From Marinobacterium lacunae (GTDB lineage Bacteria; Pseudomonadota; Gammaproteobacteria; Pseudomonadales; Balneatricaceae), in assembly GCF_000705555.1 (NCBI RefSeq), contig NZ_JMQN01000047.1, positions 124,001-188,000 of the forward strand: 64,000 bases of DNA. Direction: 5' to 3'. The translations under genes were made by a program, and so were the position numbers. The notes under the pieces are model-generated. The model worked only from the letters and a program-made list of their open reading frames with translations, searched no databases and was not told the DNA's origin. Positions within the stretch are counted from its first letter, which is position 1. Every line of letters begins with the position of its first letter. Positions 45,467-54,971 of this stretch are shown piece after piece.

Positions 45467-47830
45467 ATGGAAGACACTGCCAGTAGTAAAAAGCGATCTA
45501 TATTTCAGGTTATCAGTCAGGGCTATATAAAAAGCGCCTTGATACCGATCGTTTTAATAGAGCTCGCGCTTATCGTTGCGTATCTGCTGACCAATTACAT
45601 TATCCATGGCGAGAACGTCAGGATGATGCGGGATGACGCGAATTCAAGCTTGCGAGAGACGGCGCTGCTTGAGGCCAGTGCAATCGATCATCAGCTGCAA
45701 TCGGTTTCACAAATGACCGGTATCTATGCGGCGATGACGGCTAGAGCGCTTGGCTCGGACTACGATCCGGGTCCCGGCGAGCGGGAACGCTACAGCATGA
45801 GCCCTGACGGCGCCTGGTATACAGATGTCGATACGGGCGGTGCAGCGTTATTCTACTCATCGATAGCAAAAGTGGAGGACGCGCAAAAAAAGAAGGCGTG
45901 GCGGCTCGCCCAACTGGATCCGCTCATGCAGCAGATTGTGCATGAGAACAATCTGGTGACCCAGGTTTACTTCAACTCTTATGACTCGATGAATCGTATC
46001 TACCCCTATTTTGATGTGTTGGGGCAATACCCGGTCGATATCGATATTCCGACATACAATTTCTATTACGAGGCTGACGCTAAACACAATCCCGATCGGG
46101 AAGTGGTGTGGACCGACGTGTATGTCGATCCTGCGGGGCAGGGTTGGATGGTATCGGCTATAGCGCCGGTCTATGAGCAGGGCAGCGATTTTCTGCAAGG
46201 CGTAGTGGGGCTTGATGTAAGGGTGTCGGCGGTCATCGATCAGATACTGGCGCTCAATCTTCCCTGGCGGGGGTATGCGCTGTTGCTGGATGAGGCTGGA
46301 ACCATCATGGCGATGCCTGAGCGAGCCGAGCCCGACTGGGGACTGGAAGAGCTCACCGAGCATACCTATGATCAGGCTATTCAGCAGGACACCTTCAAGC
46401 CGGACAGCTTCAATATATTCAAGCGCGAGGATACCCGGTTGTTGGCCCAGGCGCTTGCAAGCCCTGATGGTATCGTCAGCTTTATGCTCAATGGGCGGTC
46501 TAAGCTGGCAACCTGGGCGACAATTCCGAACACGGGATGGCGCTTCCTGATAATGGTCGATGAGGCTGATCTATATGCAAAATCAAGCGCGGTAAAGGCG
46601 CGTTTCGACCGAGTGGGTTATGCCATGCTGGCGGTTCTATCGCTTTTTTATCTGTTGTTCATGGCCTATCTATACCGTAAATCCCAGCGCATGAGCGGCG
46701 AGATTTCTCGTCCTCTCGCGGAGTTGGAAAATAGATTGTCGGCGATTGGTGAGGGGCGATACCGGCAGTCGCGCACGCAGTATGATATTCAAGAGGTGCA
46801 GAGAATATCGGATGGCCTTGTCGATATGGGCCTGGAGCTCGAAACCGCCCGGGACAATCTGGAGCATCTGAACCGGGAGTTGGAACAGCGCGTGGAAAGT
46901 CGTACTGCTGAGCTTGCCAGCACCAACCGTGCGTTGACCGAAGAGAAGCGTGCTCAAGCCGAACTTATCGAGCAGCTTCACTCGACCCAGTCTCAGCTGG
47001 TGCAGTCTGAAAAGATGGCGTCGTTGGGCCAGTTGTCAGCGGGCGTGGCCCATGAAATCAACAATCCTCTCTCGTTTGTCAGTTCGAATATCCAATGCCT
47101 TGAAGGCTATGTGGCCGCCATGCTTGAGGTTCAGCGCGCGTATGATGAGCTTTCAATTGATGTCGCACAAAAACAGCGGATTCAGGCGCTCAAGGAAAGG
47201 CATAGAATCGAGGTGGTCGAGGAAGAGATCTCGGAGGTTATGGCCGACACGCTGGAAGGGACGCGCCGGATCAAGTTGATCGTCGATAACCTGCTCAATT
47301 TCTCCCATGTATCCAATACCGAGTGGCAGGCAGCAGATCTGAACCGCTGTATCGAAGCAACGCTGGTGATCGCACGTAATGAGCTTAAGCATAAGGCGAG
47401 GGTTGTGACTGATTTTGGGACGCTCCCGGATGTAAAGTGTGTTCCATCGCAGGTCAATCAGGTGCTTCTGACGCTTTTGATAAACGCTGCCCACGCTATT
47501 CAGGGTAAGGGGGAAATACACATCCAGACGCGCACAAGGGCTGAAGGTGTCGTAATCAGGGTGAAAGATACGGGCTGTGGCATCGATGCGCAGGCGATCA
47601 AAAAGATTTTTGATCCTTTCTATACCACCAAGGAAGTTGGGCAGGGAACGGGGCTGGGGTTGTCTGTCGCATACGGGATCATTCGCGCTCATCATGGAAG
47701 GGTTGGTGTCGAGAGCAAGCCTGGGCTTGGTACGGTGTTTGAAGTGTGGTTGCCTCTGGACCCGAATCGCCAACTGTCGCCTGATGTCTGTGAAAGCGTA
47801 TTGGAGCCTGCGCGTGACGATGGCGTTTGA
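45467..47830 (+). CDS. Cache-domain sensor histidine kinase
   Basis: This is a 787-residue membrane kinase. A first transmembrane segment (about 22-45) and a second (about 385-405) flank a ~340-residue periplasmic double Cache domain, the usual small-molecule sensor. HAMP-like and coiled-coil segments follow. The kinase core has H529 (SAGVAHEINNPLSFV), the N-box LLINAAHAI, and the ATP motifs DTGCGID and GTGLGLSV. I chose the ATG at 45467 after GGGAG; a GTG at 45440 is the alternative. It follows the HD-GYP protein in the same direction. The ligand is unknown. Confidence 0.9.
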   Translation: MEDTASSKKRSIFQVISQGYIKSALIPIVLIELALIVAYLLTNYIIHGENVRMMRDDANSSLRETALLEASAIDHQLQSVSQMTGIYAAMTARALGSDYDPGPGERERYSMSPDGAWYTDVDTGGAALFYSSIAKVEDAQKKKAWRLAQLDPLMQQIVHENNLVTQVYFNSYDSMNRIYPYFDVLGQYPVDIDIPTYNFYYEADAKHNPDREVVWTDVYVDPAGQGWMVSAIAPVYEQGSDFLQGVVGLDVRVSAVIDQILALNLPWRGYALLLDEAGTIMAMPERAEPDWGLEELTEHTYDQAIQQDTFKPDSFNIFKREDTRLLAQALASPDGIVSFMLNGRSKLATWATIPNTGWRFLIMVDEADLYAKSSAVKARFDRVGYAMLAVLSLFYLLFMAYLYRKSQRMSGEISRPLAELENRLSAIGEGRYRQSRTQYDIQEVQRISDGLVDMGLELETARDNLEHLNRELEQRVESRTAELASTNRALTEEKRAQAELIEQLHSTQSQLVQSEKMASLGQLSAGVAHEINNPLSFVSSNIQCLEGYVAAMLEVQRAYDELSIDVAQKQRIQALKERHRIEVVEEEISEVMADTLEGTRRIKLIVDNLLNFSHVSNTEWQAADLNRCIEATLVIARNELKHKARVVTDFGTLPDVKCVPSQVNQVLLTLLINAAHAIQGKGEIHIQTRTRAEGVVIRVKDTGCGIDAQAIKKIFDPFYTTKEVGQGTGLGLSVAYGIIRAHHGRVGVESKPGLGTVFEVWLPLDPNRQLSPDVCESVLEPARDDGV

Positions 47831-47871
47831 GGCGCCATCGCTGTACCCTCTCGTGCTTTTTTGGGCTGTCT

Positions 47872-48615
47872 ATGTCGCGTGATCTTAGAGAGATTTTCCG
47901 GGAGTACGATCAATACGGGGTCGTCAGTGTTCTGGAAGAGGGGAATAGGCGCATCCTGAGCTTCGGCGATGGAGACGAGCAGAGCAGCATGTTGAAGGGG
48001 GACGCAACCGCTCTTCAGCATGAGTACACCCGCGCCATGCTGCTGGTCTTGGCTTTCACGGAGCCGCGTAAGGTGTTGAGTTTGGGGCTAGGCGCAGGTG
48101 GGCTCAACTCCTGTCTGCATGAGCGGTTCCCGGACATAAAACAACAGGTTGTTGAGTTGCGGCCAGCCGTAATCACCGCGGCTCAGCGATTTTTTCAATT
48201 GCCCCGCAGTCGACGTCTCGAGGTGCACCAGATGGATGCGGCGGATTATCTCCGCGAAGCCGCCAGTATCCGCTTCGATACGATTTTCAGCGATATGTAT
48301 GGGCCTGAAGGGATGGATGAGCAGCAGATTGATCCGCAGTTTATTGAGCGGTGTGCTGATCGATTAAAAGCAAACGGATGGTTGGTGCTCAACTGCTGGA
48401 GAGAGCATGAAGGGAGTGAGCTGATCAACCTGCTATCGGGCTTGTTTGCTGATATCAGAAGCTGTACTACCAGTGAGGGTAATTGGGTGATCTACGCGGG
48501 TAAGCAGCCGTGTGAGGCCAGTGCCAGTCAGTTGAGGCGTAACCTCAAGGCTCTGGAGCGGCAACTTGGGTTTTCTCTGAATCCCAGTTTTAAGCGTCTG
48601 CGCAACTATTTATAG
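47872..48615 (+). CDS. Spermidine synthase-like methyltransferase-fold protein
   Basis: This is a 247-residue protein with a Rossmann fold related to spermidine synthase. It has VLSLGLGAGGLNSCLHERF (SAM/dcSAM site) near residue 63, an acidic residue in VVELRPAVI, and FDTIFSDMYGPEGMDEQQ with a conserved Asp. It lacks the full polyamine-site pattern, so a spermidine synthase activity is uncertain. A TTG at 47827 would give a start overlapping the kinase stop; I prefer the ATG at 47872, though its ribosome site is weak. It follows the Cache kinase with no terminator between. Confidence 0.78.
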   Translation: MSRDLREIFREYDQYGVVSVLEEGNRRILSFGDGDEQSSMLKGDATALQHEYTRAMLLVLAFTEPRKVLSLGLGAGGLNSCLHERFPDIKQQVVELRPAVITAAQRFFQLPRSRRLEVHQMDAADYLREAASIRFDTIFSDMYGPEGMDEQQIDPQFIERCADRLKANGWLVLNCWREHEGSELINLLSGLFADIRSCTTSEGNWVIYAGKQPCEASASQLRRNLKALERQLGFSLNPSFKRLRNYL

Positions 48616-48760
48616 CGCCGCTGTGCAGTGTGTTTCAAAGGAGTGCTGCTCTTTTGATTCCGGCACCTGTTGTGCCGCTTAGATGGATGGCCTGATCTAT
48701 GCTAGAACAAAGTTGAAGTGTGTCGTCATTTTTTGTCGATAACCAGCGTCGGGCCGAATC

Positions 48761-50296
48761 ATGGAAGGGGCAAGGGACCGGATATTCGAGATAGTGAGAG
48801 GGCGCAAAGCGAACTCCTGGCGCGGATCCAGCACTCGCTTGGCGCTTATCGCTGTTGTGTTTTTTCTGATATTTGATTTCGCTGCGCTAGCGCTGAATGT
48901 CTGGCTCTCGATGAGGATCGAAGAGCAGGCCCTCAATATTAATCTTGCCGGTCGCCAGCGGATGTTGACCCAGCGTATGGTCAAGTCGCTGCTTCAGCTA
49001 GACCAGTCGAGTGAAGAGGTTCGCCGGCAGTCTGCTTCATTGGACGAGCTAGCCGATACGTTCAACCTCTTTGACAAGACGCTCACCGGCTTTGTCTCGG
49101 GAGGCTCTACCCGTGATGGTCTGGGGCGTGAGATATATCTAAAACCGCTCAAGAGTGACCGGGTCGCTGCTTTGGCGCTTGGCGCGCAAAGACTCTGGCA
49201 GCCTTACAGGGCGCAGGTTGTGGCGGTGCTCAAGAGTGGAGCCCGCACCTCTGAAGTCAAGGTGGCAGTTGAGCTCGCCGAACGCAGCAACCTTAATCTC
49301 CTTGACTTGATGAATACGCTAACGGCCGAGCTTGAGGCTGAGACACGTAAAGAAGCGCGGTATATCCGAGCTTTTCAGGGAGCAGCTTTTCTTCTGGCAA
49401 TTCTGAACTTTGCCGTCGCTATCGCAATATATCTCAATCGCATCCATGTTATTCATCAGGAGCGGGATCTGATCGACAGTATTATTGATCGTATCGCGTC
49501 TGGCGTGCTTGTTGTCGGTGCGCAAGGAAAAATTATACGTACGAACGAGTCGATGGAGATGTTGACCGGCTATGGCGAGAGCGAGTTGGCGGGATTGCCG
49601 GTGGATCATATCTTGCGACATCGTGATCAGGGCATGGTGGTGGAGCATCGGGATGGTCAGCTCTATCACTGCTCTGTGGATGTCAGTCTTGCACAGTTGG
49701 CGGGGAAGCTGGTCGAGGTCTATACGGTCAATGACGTGACCGAGCAGAAACGTACGGAAAACGAGTTGTCTATATTGGCCTATCACGATCAGCTGACCGG
49801 ACTGCCTAATCGATTGCTGTTTGATGATCGCTTGAAACTCGAGTTGAATCATTGCCGTCGGCACCAGTTGGGGCTGGCTGTGGTGTTTATTGATCTGGAT
49901 GGGTTTAAGCCGGTCAACGATAACTACGGACATGATGTGGGCGATCTACTGCTCAAGGAGGTTGCTGACCGACTTGATAGGTCGCTGCGCAGTGCAGATA
50001 CCGTATCGAGGCGAGGAGGGGACGAATTTACCCTGATACTGACAGACTTGCCTGAGCGGCAGGTTCTGGATGCGTTGGTGTCGGATCTGGTCGGCGTGTT
50101 GACGCGCCCCTATTTGATCGAGCCTCACCAGGTTGAAATAGGCGCTAGCGTTGGCGTATCAATTTTTCCTGATGACGGTGACAATGCTCAGGAGTTGATA
50201 CGGCATGCCGACGAGGCCATGTATTGGGCGAAGAGGGGGGCTGGGCGTGTCGCATTCTGGTCGGATATAGCACCTGCACTTGTCAAAACCCGTTAG
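48761..50296 (+). CDS. Diguanylate cyclase with PilJ-type sensor and PAS domain
   Basis: This is a 511-residue membrane protein. Transmembrane segments lie at about 27-49 and 205-226. The periplasmic region between them has a PilJ/NarX-like motif NINLAGRQRMLTQRM (residues 59-73), which is the nitrate-binding P-box type in NarX-like sensors. A PAS domain covers about 235-330. The GGDEF domain has an intact GGDEF at 419-423 and the inhibitory RxxD site RSAD at 410-413. It should make cyclic di-GMP with product inhibition. The signal is unknown; nitrate or a related anion is only suggested by the P-box similarity. Confidence 0.9.
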   Translation: MEGARDRIFEIVRGRKANSWRGSSTRLALIAVVFFLIFDFAALALNVWLSMRIEEQALNINLAGRQRMLTQRMVKSLLQLDQSSEEVRRQSASLDELADTFNLFDKTLTGFVSGGSTRDGLGREIYLKPLKSDRVAALALGAQRLWQPYRAQVVAVLKSGARTSEVKVAVELAERSNLNLLDLMNTLTAELEAETRKEARYIRAFQGAAFLLAILNFAVAIAIYLNRIHVIHQERDLIDSIIDRIASGVLVVGAQGKIIRTNESMEMLTGYGESELAGLPVDHILRHRDQGMVVEHRDGQLYHCSVDVSLAQLAGKLVEVYTVNDVTEQKRTENELSILAYHDQLTGLPNRLLFDDRLKLELNHCRRHQLGLAVVFIDLDGFKPVNDNYGHDVGDLLLKEVADRLDRSLRSADTVSRRGGDEFTLILTDLPERQVLDALVSDLVGVLTRPYLIEPHQVEIGASVGVSIFPDDGDNAQELIRHADEAMYWAKRGAGRVAFWSDIAPALVKTR

Positions 50297-50332
50297 CCTC
50301 GTCGTAAACGGCGTCAGTTGGAGGCGAACTGT

Positions 50333-50773
50333 ATGAATAACCCTGTTTGGGTGCAGAGAACGATTGAGCTTAAGCCGAAAGCGCGGGGCTTTCATCTGGT
50401 TACGACCGATGTCGAGCGCGCACTGCCAGAGATTGCTCGGTTGGAGTGCGGGATTTTGCACCTGTTTCTTCAGCATACGTCAGCCTCGCTTACGCTGACG
50501 GAGAATGCAGATCCAACGGTACGACAGGACCTGGAAAGTCATTTCAGCCGTAATGCGCCGGAAAAAGAGGGGTTGTATCGGCATGACTATGAAGGCGCCG
50601 ATGACATGCCGGCCCATATCAAAAGTGCAATGCTCGGTGTCGACCTGACTCTGCCGGTCAGAGGTGGCACGCTTGCGCTTGGCATATGGCAGGGCATTTG
50701 TCTGGGTGAGCACAGGGCAGATGCGGGTGGTCGATCGATTGTGGCAACGCTGCAAGGCGTCGAAAGACGGTAG
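50333..50773 (+). CDS. YjbQ family protein (UPF0047)
   Basis: This is a 146-residue protein of the UPF0047/YjbQ family, for which a weak thiamine-phosphate synthase activity has been reported in E. coli. Conserved motifs are [21 protein letters not shown] and [13 protein letters not shown] with conserved His and Glu residues. The ATG at 50333 follows a clear GGAGG; a TTG at 50318 is possible but includes that site. It lies between a GGDEF gene and an EAL gene without obvious functional link. Confidence 0.9.
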   Translation: MNNPVWVQRTIELKPKARGFHLVTTDVERALPEIARLECGILHLFLQHTSASLTLTENADPTVRQDLESHFSRNAPEKEGLYRHDYEGADDMPAHIKSAMLGVDLTLPVRGGTLALGIWQGICLGEHRADAGGRSIVATLQGVERR

Positions 50774-50866
50774 TCGGCTGGTGTGAGTTATGACCTGAAA
50801 TGGGGCATCAGGGGCGTTATTGGCCTGAGCTTTGCTTACTGGTCAGTCACATTATAAGAGGTGCTT

Positions 50867-52093
50867 ATGTCTGATCAGCTGTTTCCGTGGTTTCAACCCA
50901 TCGTTGATGTGGCCAGTGGTCGTATAGTCGGTTACGAGGCGCTGGCGCGAATGAGGGATGAGGATGATCGTGTAATCTCGGCCGCGCCGCTCCTTAACGC
51001 CGACAAGGCCGATCCGGCGCTTCGTCTTGAGCGTGATCGAGCCTTGAGGCGTGAAGCGCTGGGGCGTTTCGCCGAGCATGCTGAACCGGATCAGACCCTC
51101 TCGATCAATATGTCCCCTGAATGGATAGATTCGCTTGACTCATTTGATCTGTTGCCAACGCTGGAGATGATCAAGGAGGCAGGGATCTCGCCGGGGCGAG
51201 TCATTATTGAGATTACTGAAGTCAACGGCGATATCGATCGTATCTGCGCGCTTGCTCAGCGTTATCGAGATGCCGGCGCCCGGATTGCATTCGATGACTT
51301 TGGATCGGGATTCCAGCAGCTTGATCGGATCATCGCTTTTACACCTGACTTGATAAAGATCGATATGCGCATGTTTACGCCGGGCAGCATGTCGCACCAA
51401 AAAAGAGCACTGCTTCAGATGATGGGCGATCTTGGTGCGCGCTTGGGTAGTAAAGTGGTATTTGAAGGGGTGGAGACTGAAGACGAGCTGTTTCTGGCGC
51501 TTCACTGCAATGCCAGTTACATCCAGGGCTTTATCTTCTCAGCGGCGCAGCCCGAGTTTCTGCCGGCTGGCAGCTTTACTCATCAGGTTGCGGATCTCCT
51601 GGCGATGCATCTGGATCTGGCCATCGAGGAGACTGCGCGTCGTCAGTGGCATGCCGAAGGGATTCATACGGAGTTGTTGGCGCTGCGTGAACTGCTGCTT
51701 GCCAGCGGTTGGGAGGCAAAAGGGAGCCTGGACAGTTACAGGCCGGATCCCGATATTTTGAGATTCTTTATCTGCGATCGTCAGGGGGTTCAGATATCCG
51801 CGAACTGGAGCTTTGTGGATGAGCAGTGGCAGTCTGATGAAAGTGTCATTGGTTCCAACTGGAGCTGGAGGCCCTATTTCTATCAGTTAGTAGGCTCCAG
51901 TGATTACCAACGACGCCTGCTTCGCTCATCGATCTACATCGATATAGCAACCGGTCGGGAGTGCCATACCCTGACGCTGGCGCTCGATGAGCATAGAGTG
52001 TTGTTGGTGGATGTGCTTGAGCGCGCTCAGAGCCCTAGGCCGATGTCAGCACTGATCGCCTGCCAAAGCGATCTTATGCCGGTTTTGTCCTGA
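50867..52093 (+). CDS. EAL-domain cyclic-di-GMP phosphodiesterase with YkuI-like C-terminal sensor domain
   Basis: This is a 408-residue soluble protein. The EAL domain (about 1-240) keeps EALARM, INMSPEW, IEITE, DDFGSGF, IKIDM and FEGVET, so it should hydrolyse cyclic di-GMP to pGpG. The C-terminal ~150 residues resemble the PAS-like domain of YkuI, with aromatic-rich ANWSF and NWSWRPYFYQL. The ATG at 50867 follows AGAGG. Its 3' end overlaps the convergent yfcL gene by 67 bp. It lies near a GGDEF protein gene that could make its substrate. Confidence 0.9.
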   Translation: MSDQLFPWFQPIVDVASGRIVGYEALARMRDEDDRVISAAPLLNADKADPALRLERDRALRREALGRFAEHAEPDQTLSINMSPEWIDSLDSFDLLPTLEMIKEAGISPGRVIIEITEVNGDIDRICALAQRYRDAGARIAFDDFGSGFQQLDRIIAFTPDLIKIDMRMFTPGSMSHQKRALLQMMGDLGARLGSKVVFEGVETEDELFLALHCNASYIQGFIFSAAQPEFLPAGSFTHQVADLLAMHLDLAIEETARRQWHAEGIHTELLALRELLLASGWEAKGSLDSYRPDPDILRFFICDRQGVQISANWSFVDEQWQSDESVIGSNWSWRPYFYQLVGSSDYQRRLLRSSIYIDIATGRECHTLTLALDEHRVLLVDVLERAQSPRPMSALIACQSDLMPVLS

Positions 52094-52308
52094 TCACTGA
52101 GTCTGTCGACGCCGAACGCTTCGTCGAGTGCAGCGCTGAGGCGCTGTCCGAGTTGCTCGGCGTTTTCCTCGTTTTCGTCCGAGATCAGGCTTAGATGCCC
52201 GAGGAGATAGCTGGCGTAGAAGCGTTGATCGGCATTATCGATCGCGCGCTCTTCAAGGGCGATAAGGAATTGATAGGCCTTGTCGGCGGCGTCGGTGTAG
52301 TGACTCAT
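52027..52308 (-). CDS. YfcL family protein
   Basis: This is a 93-residue all-helical, acidic protein of the YfcL family. It has the typical FYASYLLGHLSLI followed by a Glu/Asn-rich turn (DENEENAEQ). No function is known. It is coupled to the upstream DUF3108 gene by a 4-bp overlap and overlaps the end of the convergent EAL gene by 67 bp, an unusually long antisense overlap for this window. Confidence 0.82.
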   Translation of the reverse strand: MSHYTDAADKAYQFLIALEERAIDNADQRFYASYLLGHLSLISDENEENAEQLGQRLSAALDEAFGVDRLSDQDKTGIRSLWQAISADIGLGL

Positions 52309-53006
52309 CGATTCTCCAATTGATTGAGTAGGAGCTCGTACTCCTTGCCGTCACTCTCTGTCTGGTAAAGTTTGACGATCAGGTATTCAAGATCAGGGGC
52401 AAACCAGATATAGGTCGTCCGGCCTGAGCCCTCTTCTCGCACCCGTTCGACCTTGATGGCGTTGAAGGTGCCGGCACGTGTTTCGATGCTCTCTTCGCCG
52501 AGTACCTTGAATATGTATTCGGACAGCAGGCCGCCGTCTGCCACATCGTAGCGAAGGGCTGTGTTGCCCTCTGCCAGATCGCGGCGCAGCTGCAGCTGGT
52601 AGCTGAGTTTATCCTGAGTGCCTGGCGGTATCTGCATGTGCCATGGTTTGTCATCTACCGTTGTGGTCACGCGCTGCTTTTTCCAATTGAATGCAAGCTT
52701 TACGCGCCGTTCTCGGCCCAGAACTTCGCGCTGGTAGGAATAGCTAAGCGGATGAATCTGTTCGTCGAGGTAGGTAAATTGGCTCTTCTCATGCTGACGG
52801 GCCAGTACGGCGTCGGCCGTCGAGGTAAAAACCCAGCCACCATCTTCAAGCTGTTTTAGCTCGCGGGTGGCGTCGGCAGATATTGCCAGGCCGCCATCGA
52901 GCTTGGCGCTGTATGTTGCTCGGAATGGTTTCAATGAGTCAGCAAAGATAAAACCGGACTGAGACAGCGCCAGTGTAATCAGCAGTGTTCTCAGTCCTTT
53001 TCGCAT
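52305..53006 (-). CDS. DUF3108 periplasmic protein
   Basis: This is a 233-residue protein with an N-terminal signal peptide (residues 1-22, LITLALSQSGFIFA). A beta-rich DUF3108 domain follows: FRATYSAKLDGGLAISADA at the start, and later ESIETRAGTFNAIKVERVR and TYIWFAPDLEYLIVKL. Family members are exported proteins of unknown function. It lies 5 bp after purN and overlaps yfcL by 4 bp, so purM-purN-DUF3108-yfcL probably form one transcript. Confidence 0.88.
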   Translation of the reverse strand: MRKGLRTLLITLALSQSGFIFADSLKPFRATYSAKLDGGLAISADATRELKQLEDGGWVFTSTADAVLARQHEKSQFTYLDEQIHPLSYSYQREVLGRERRVKLAFNWKKQRVTTTVDDKPWHMQIPPGTQDKLSYQLQLRRDLAEGNTALRYDVADGGLLSEYIFKVLGEESIETRAGTFNAIKVERVREEGSGRTTYIWFAPDLEYLIVKLYQTESDGKEYELLLNQLENR

Positions 53007-53011
53007 AGGGT

Positions 53012-53662
53012 TTATTCGTCCGTATATCGGAAACCGCTGGGCGGGAGGTGTTCACCGTCAAGTACAACACCCGCATCTGTCAGTTTAAGGCGTCCGGCAC
53101 AAAACCAGGAAACGGCCAGCGGATAGATCCTGTGTTCCAGTGTATGTACCCGTTGCTGCAGACTGTCGGCATCGTCGTCCGCTGTTACAGGTATGGGTGC
53201 CTGTACGACCAGCGGTCCGCCATCAAGTTCCTCGGTGACGAAGTGTACAGTGCAACCGTGTTCACGATCTCCGGCCTCCAGCGCTCTTTGGTGGGTATGT
53301 AGTCCCTTGTATAGAGGCAGAAGAGAGGGGTGGATGTTGAACAGTCGTCCTGCGTAGTGTCGAACAAACTCCGGTGTCAGGATGCGCATGAAGCCGGCCA
53401 GCACGACGAGATCGGGCTGATAGCTGTCAATGCTCTCCTGTAGGGCCTGATCGAATGCCGCGCGATCTGCGAACTGCTTGTGATTGAGAACCTGCGTCGC
53501 AATGCCTGCGTTTTGGGCGCGGGTGAGCCCATAGGCGTCGGCCTTGTTCGAGATCACGGCGGAGATGCGGCCGGCGATAGTGCCGGCCTCGATGCTGTCG
53601 ATGATCGCCTGCAGATTGGAGCCGCTGCCGGAGATCAGTACGACGATCTTCTTGTCACTCAT
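53012..53662 (-). CDS. purN: Phosphoribosylglycinamide formyltransferase
   Basis: This enzyme does the third step of purine synthesis, moving a formyl group from 10-formyl-THF to GAR. The 216-residue protein has the phosphate loop ISGSGSNLQAI near residue 10 and the catalytic region GFMRILTPEFV, then FNIHPSLLPLYKGLHTH, with the conserved Asn, His and downstream Asp. It starts 1 bp after the purM stop, the usual purMN operon. Confidence 0.96.
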   Translation of the reverse strand: MSDKKIVVLISGSGSNLQAIIDSIEAGTIAGRISAVISNKADAYGLTRAQNAGIATQVLNHKQFADRAAFDQALQESIDSYQPDLVVLAGFMRILTPEFVRHYAGRLFNIHPSLLPLYKGLHTHQRALEAGDREHGCTVHFVTEELDGGPLVVQAPIPVTADDDADSLQQRVHTLEHRIYPLAVSWFCAGRLKLTDAGVVLDGEHLPPSGFRYTDE

Positions 53663-53663
53663 C

Positions 53664-54722
53664 TCAGGCGCCCAGGCCCCGCAGTTCGACTTGCTCTTCG
53701 CCGGCTTCGGCCTCTTCGATGCTGCCGATAATCCAGGCGGTCTCGCCCTCGTTGGCGAGCAGCGCCAGTGCCTCGTCGGCTTTCTCCGTCGGTACGCAGA
53801 TCACCATGCCCACGCCGCAGTTAAGCGTGCGATACATTTCGCGCTGATCGACATTGCCCTGTTCCTGTAGCCATTTAAAGACCGGTGGAATCTCCCAGGA
53901 CGTGGTGTCGATGACCGCTTTGGCCTGTTTCGGCAGCACGCGGGGGATGTTTTCCAGCAGGCCGCCACCGGTGATATGGGACAGCGCGTTAACCTGGCTT
54001 TCGCGGATGAGCTTCAGCAGTGGCTTGACGTAGATGCGTGTCGGCTCCATAAGAGCCTTTGCCAAAGTGGTGTCGCCCATCGGCATTTCGATCTCAGCGT
54101 TGCTGATTTCGAGGATTTTGCGAATCAGGGAATAGCCGTTCGAGTGGGGGCCAGAGGAGGCGAGCGCGATCAGTGCGTCGCCGGTTTTGACCTGGCTACC
54201 GTCAATAATTTCGTCCTTCTCTACGACGCCGACGCAGAAGCCCGCCAGGTCGTAGTCATCCCCTTCGTACATACCGGGCATTTCAGCTGTTTCGCCGCCG
54301 ACAAGAGCGGCACCTGCGAGTTCGCAACCTGCGCCTATGCCAGTGACAACGTCGGCGGCCATGTCCACGTTCAGGTGGCCTGTAGCATAGTAATCAAGGA
54401 AAAACAGCGGTTCTGCACCGGCTACAACCAGATCGTTGACGCACATGGCGACCAGGTCGATACCGATGGTGTCGTGTTTACCCAGATCCATGGCCAGACG
54501 CAGCTTGGTGCCAACACCGTCGGTGCCTGATACAAGTACTGGTTGGCGGTAACCGGCCGGGATTTCGCAGAGTGCGCCAAAGCCGCCGAGGCCGCCCATC
54601 ACTTCAGGGCGCGAGGTGCGTTTGGCGACGCCTTTAATGCGTTCGACCAGTGCGTTGCCGGCGTCGATATCAACACCTGCATCCTTGTAGCTCAGGGATG
54701 TTTTTTCAGAACCTGTAGACAT
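53664..54722 (-). CDS. purM: Phosphoribosylformylglycinamidine cyclo-ligase
   Basis: This ATP-dependent enzyme forms aminoimidazole ribonucleotide, the fifth step of purine synthesis. The 352-residue protein has [13 protein letters not shown] at the N-terminus, [14 protein letters not shown] (ATP site), [14 protein letters not shown] and [18 protein letters not shown] chose the ATG at 54722 (MSTGSEK); the longer frame runs into the promoter region. It diverges from the DUF2066 gene, as I recall in pseudomonads. Confidence 0.96.
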   Translation of the reverse strand: MSTGSEKTSLSYKDAGVDIDAGNALVERIKGVAKRTSRPEVMGGLGGFGALCEIPAGYRQPVLVSGTDGVGTKLRLAMDLGKHDTIGIDLVAMCVNDLVVAGAEPLFFLDYYATGHLNVDMAADVVTGIGAGCELAGAALVGGETAEMPGMYEGDDYDLAGFCVGVVEKDEIIDGSQVKTGDALIALASSGPHSNGYSLIRKILEISNAEIEMPMGDTTLAKALMEPTRIYVKPLLKLIRESQVNALSHITGGGLLENIPRVLPKQAKAVIDTTSWEIPPVFKWLQEQGNVDQREMYRTLNCGVGMVICVPTEKADEALALLANEGETAWIIGSIEEAEAGEEQVELRGLGA

Positions 54723-54971
54723 GGGATGAATAAACCTTTCAACAGCGGGAAGAGTAGCGTTTAAGAAGGCGCCTAGTTTACAGCGCAGGGCAGGGTTAAG
54801 GCCAGTTTTAGACGGTTGCTTTATCGAAGTTGCGTGCAATCGACGCGTACGGATAAGGCATTATTGTGTGGTAAAGTTATCGCGCACTGATGCACGGCAC
54901 TTTTGAAGGCATATGAAGACGTGATGCAATATTACCTATTACCCGCCAGTTGCCATGGTGAAGAGGCCTAG

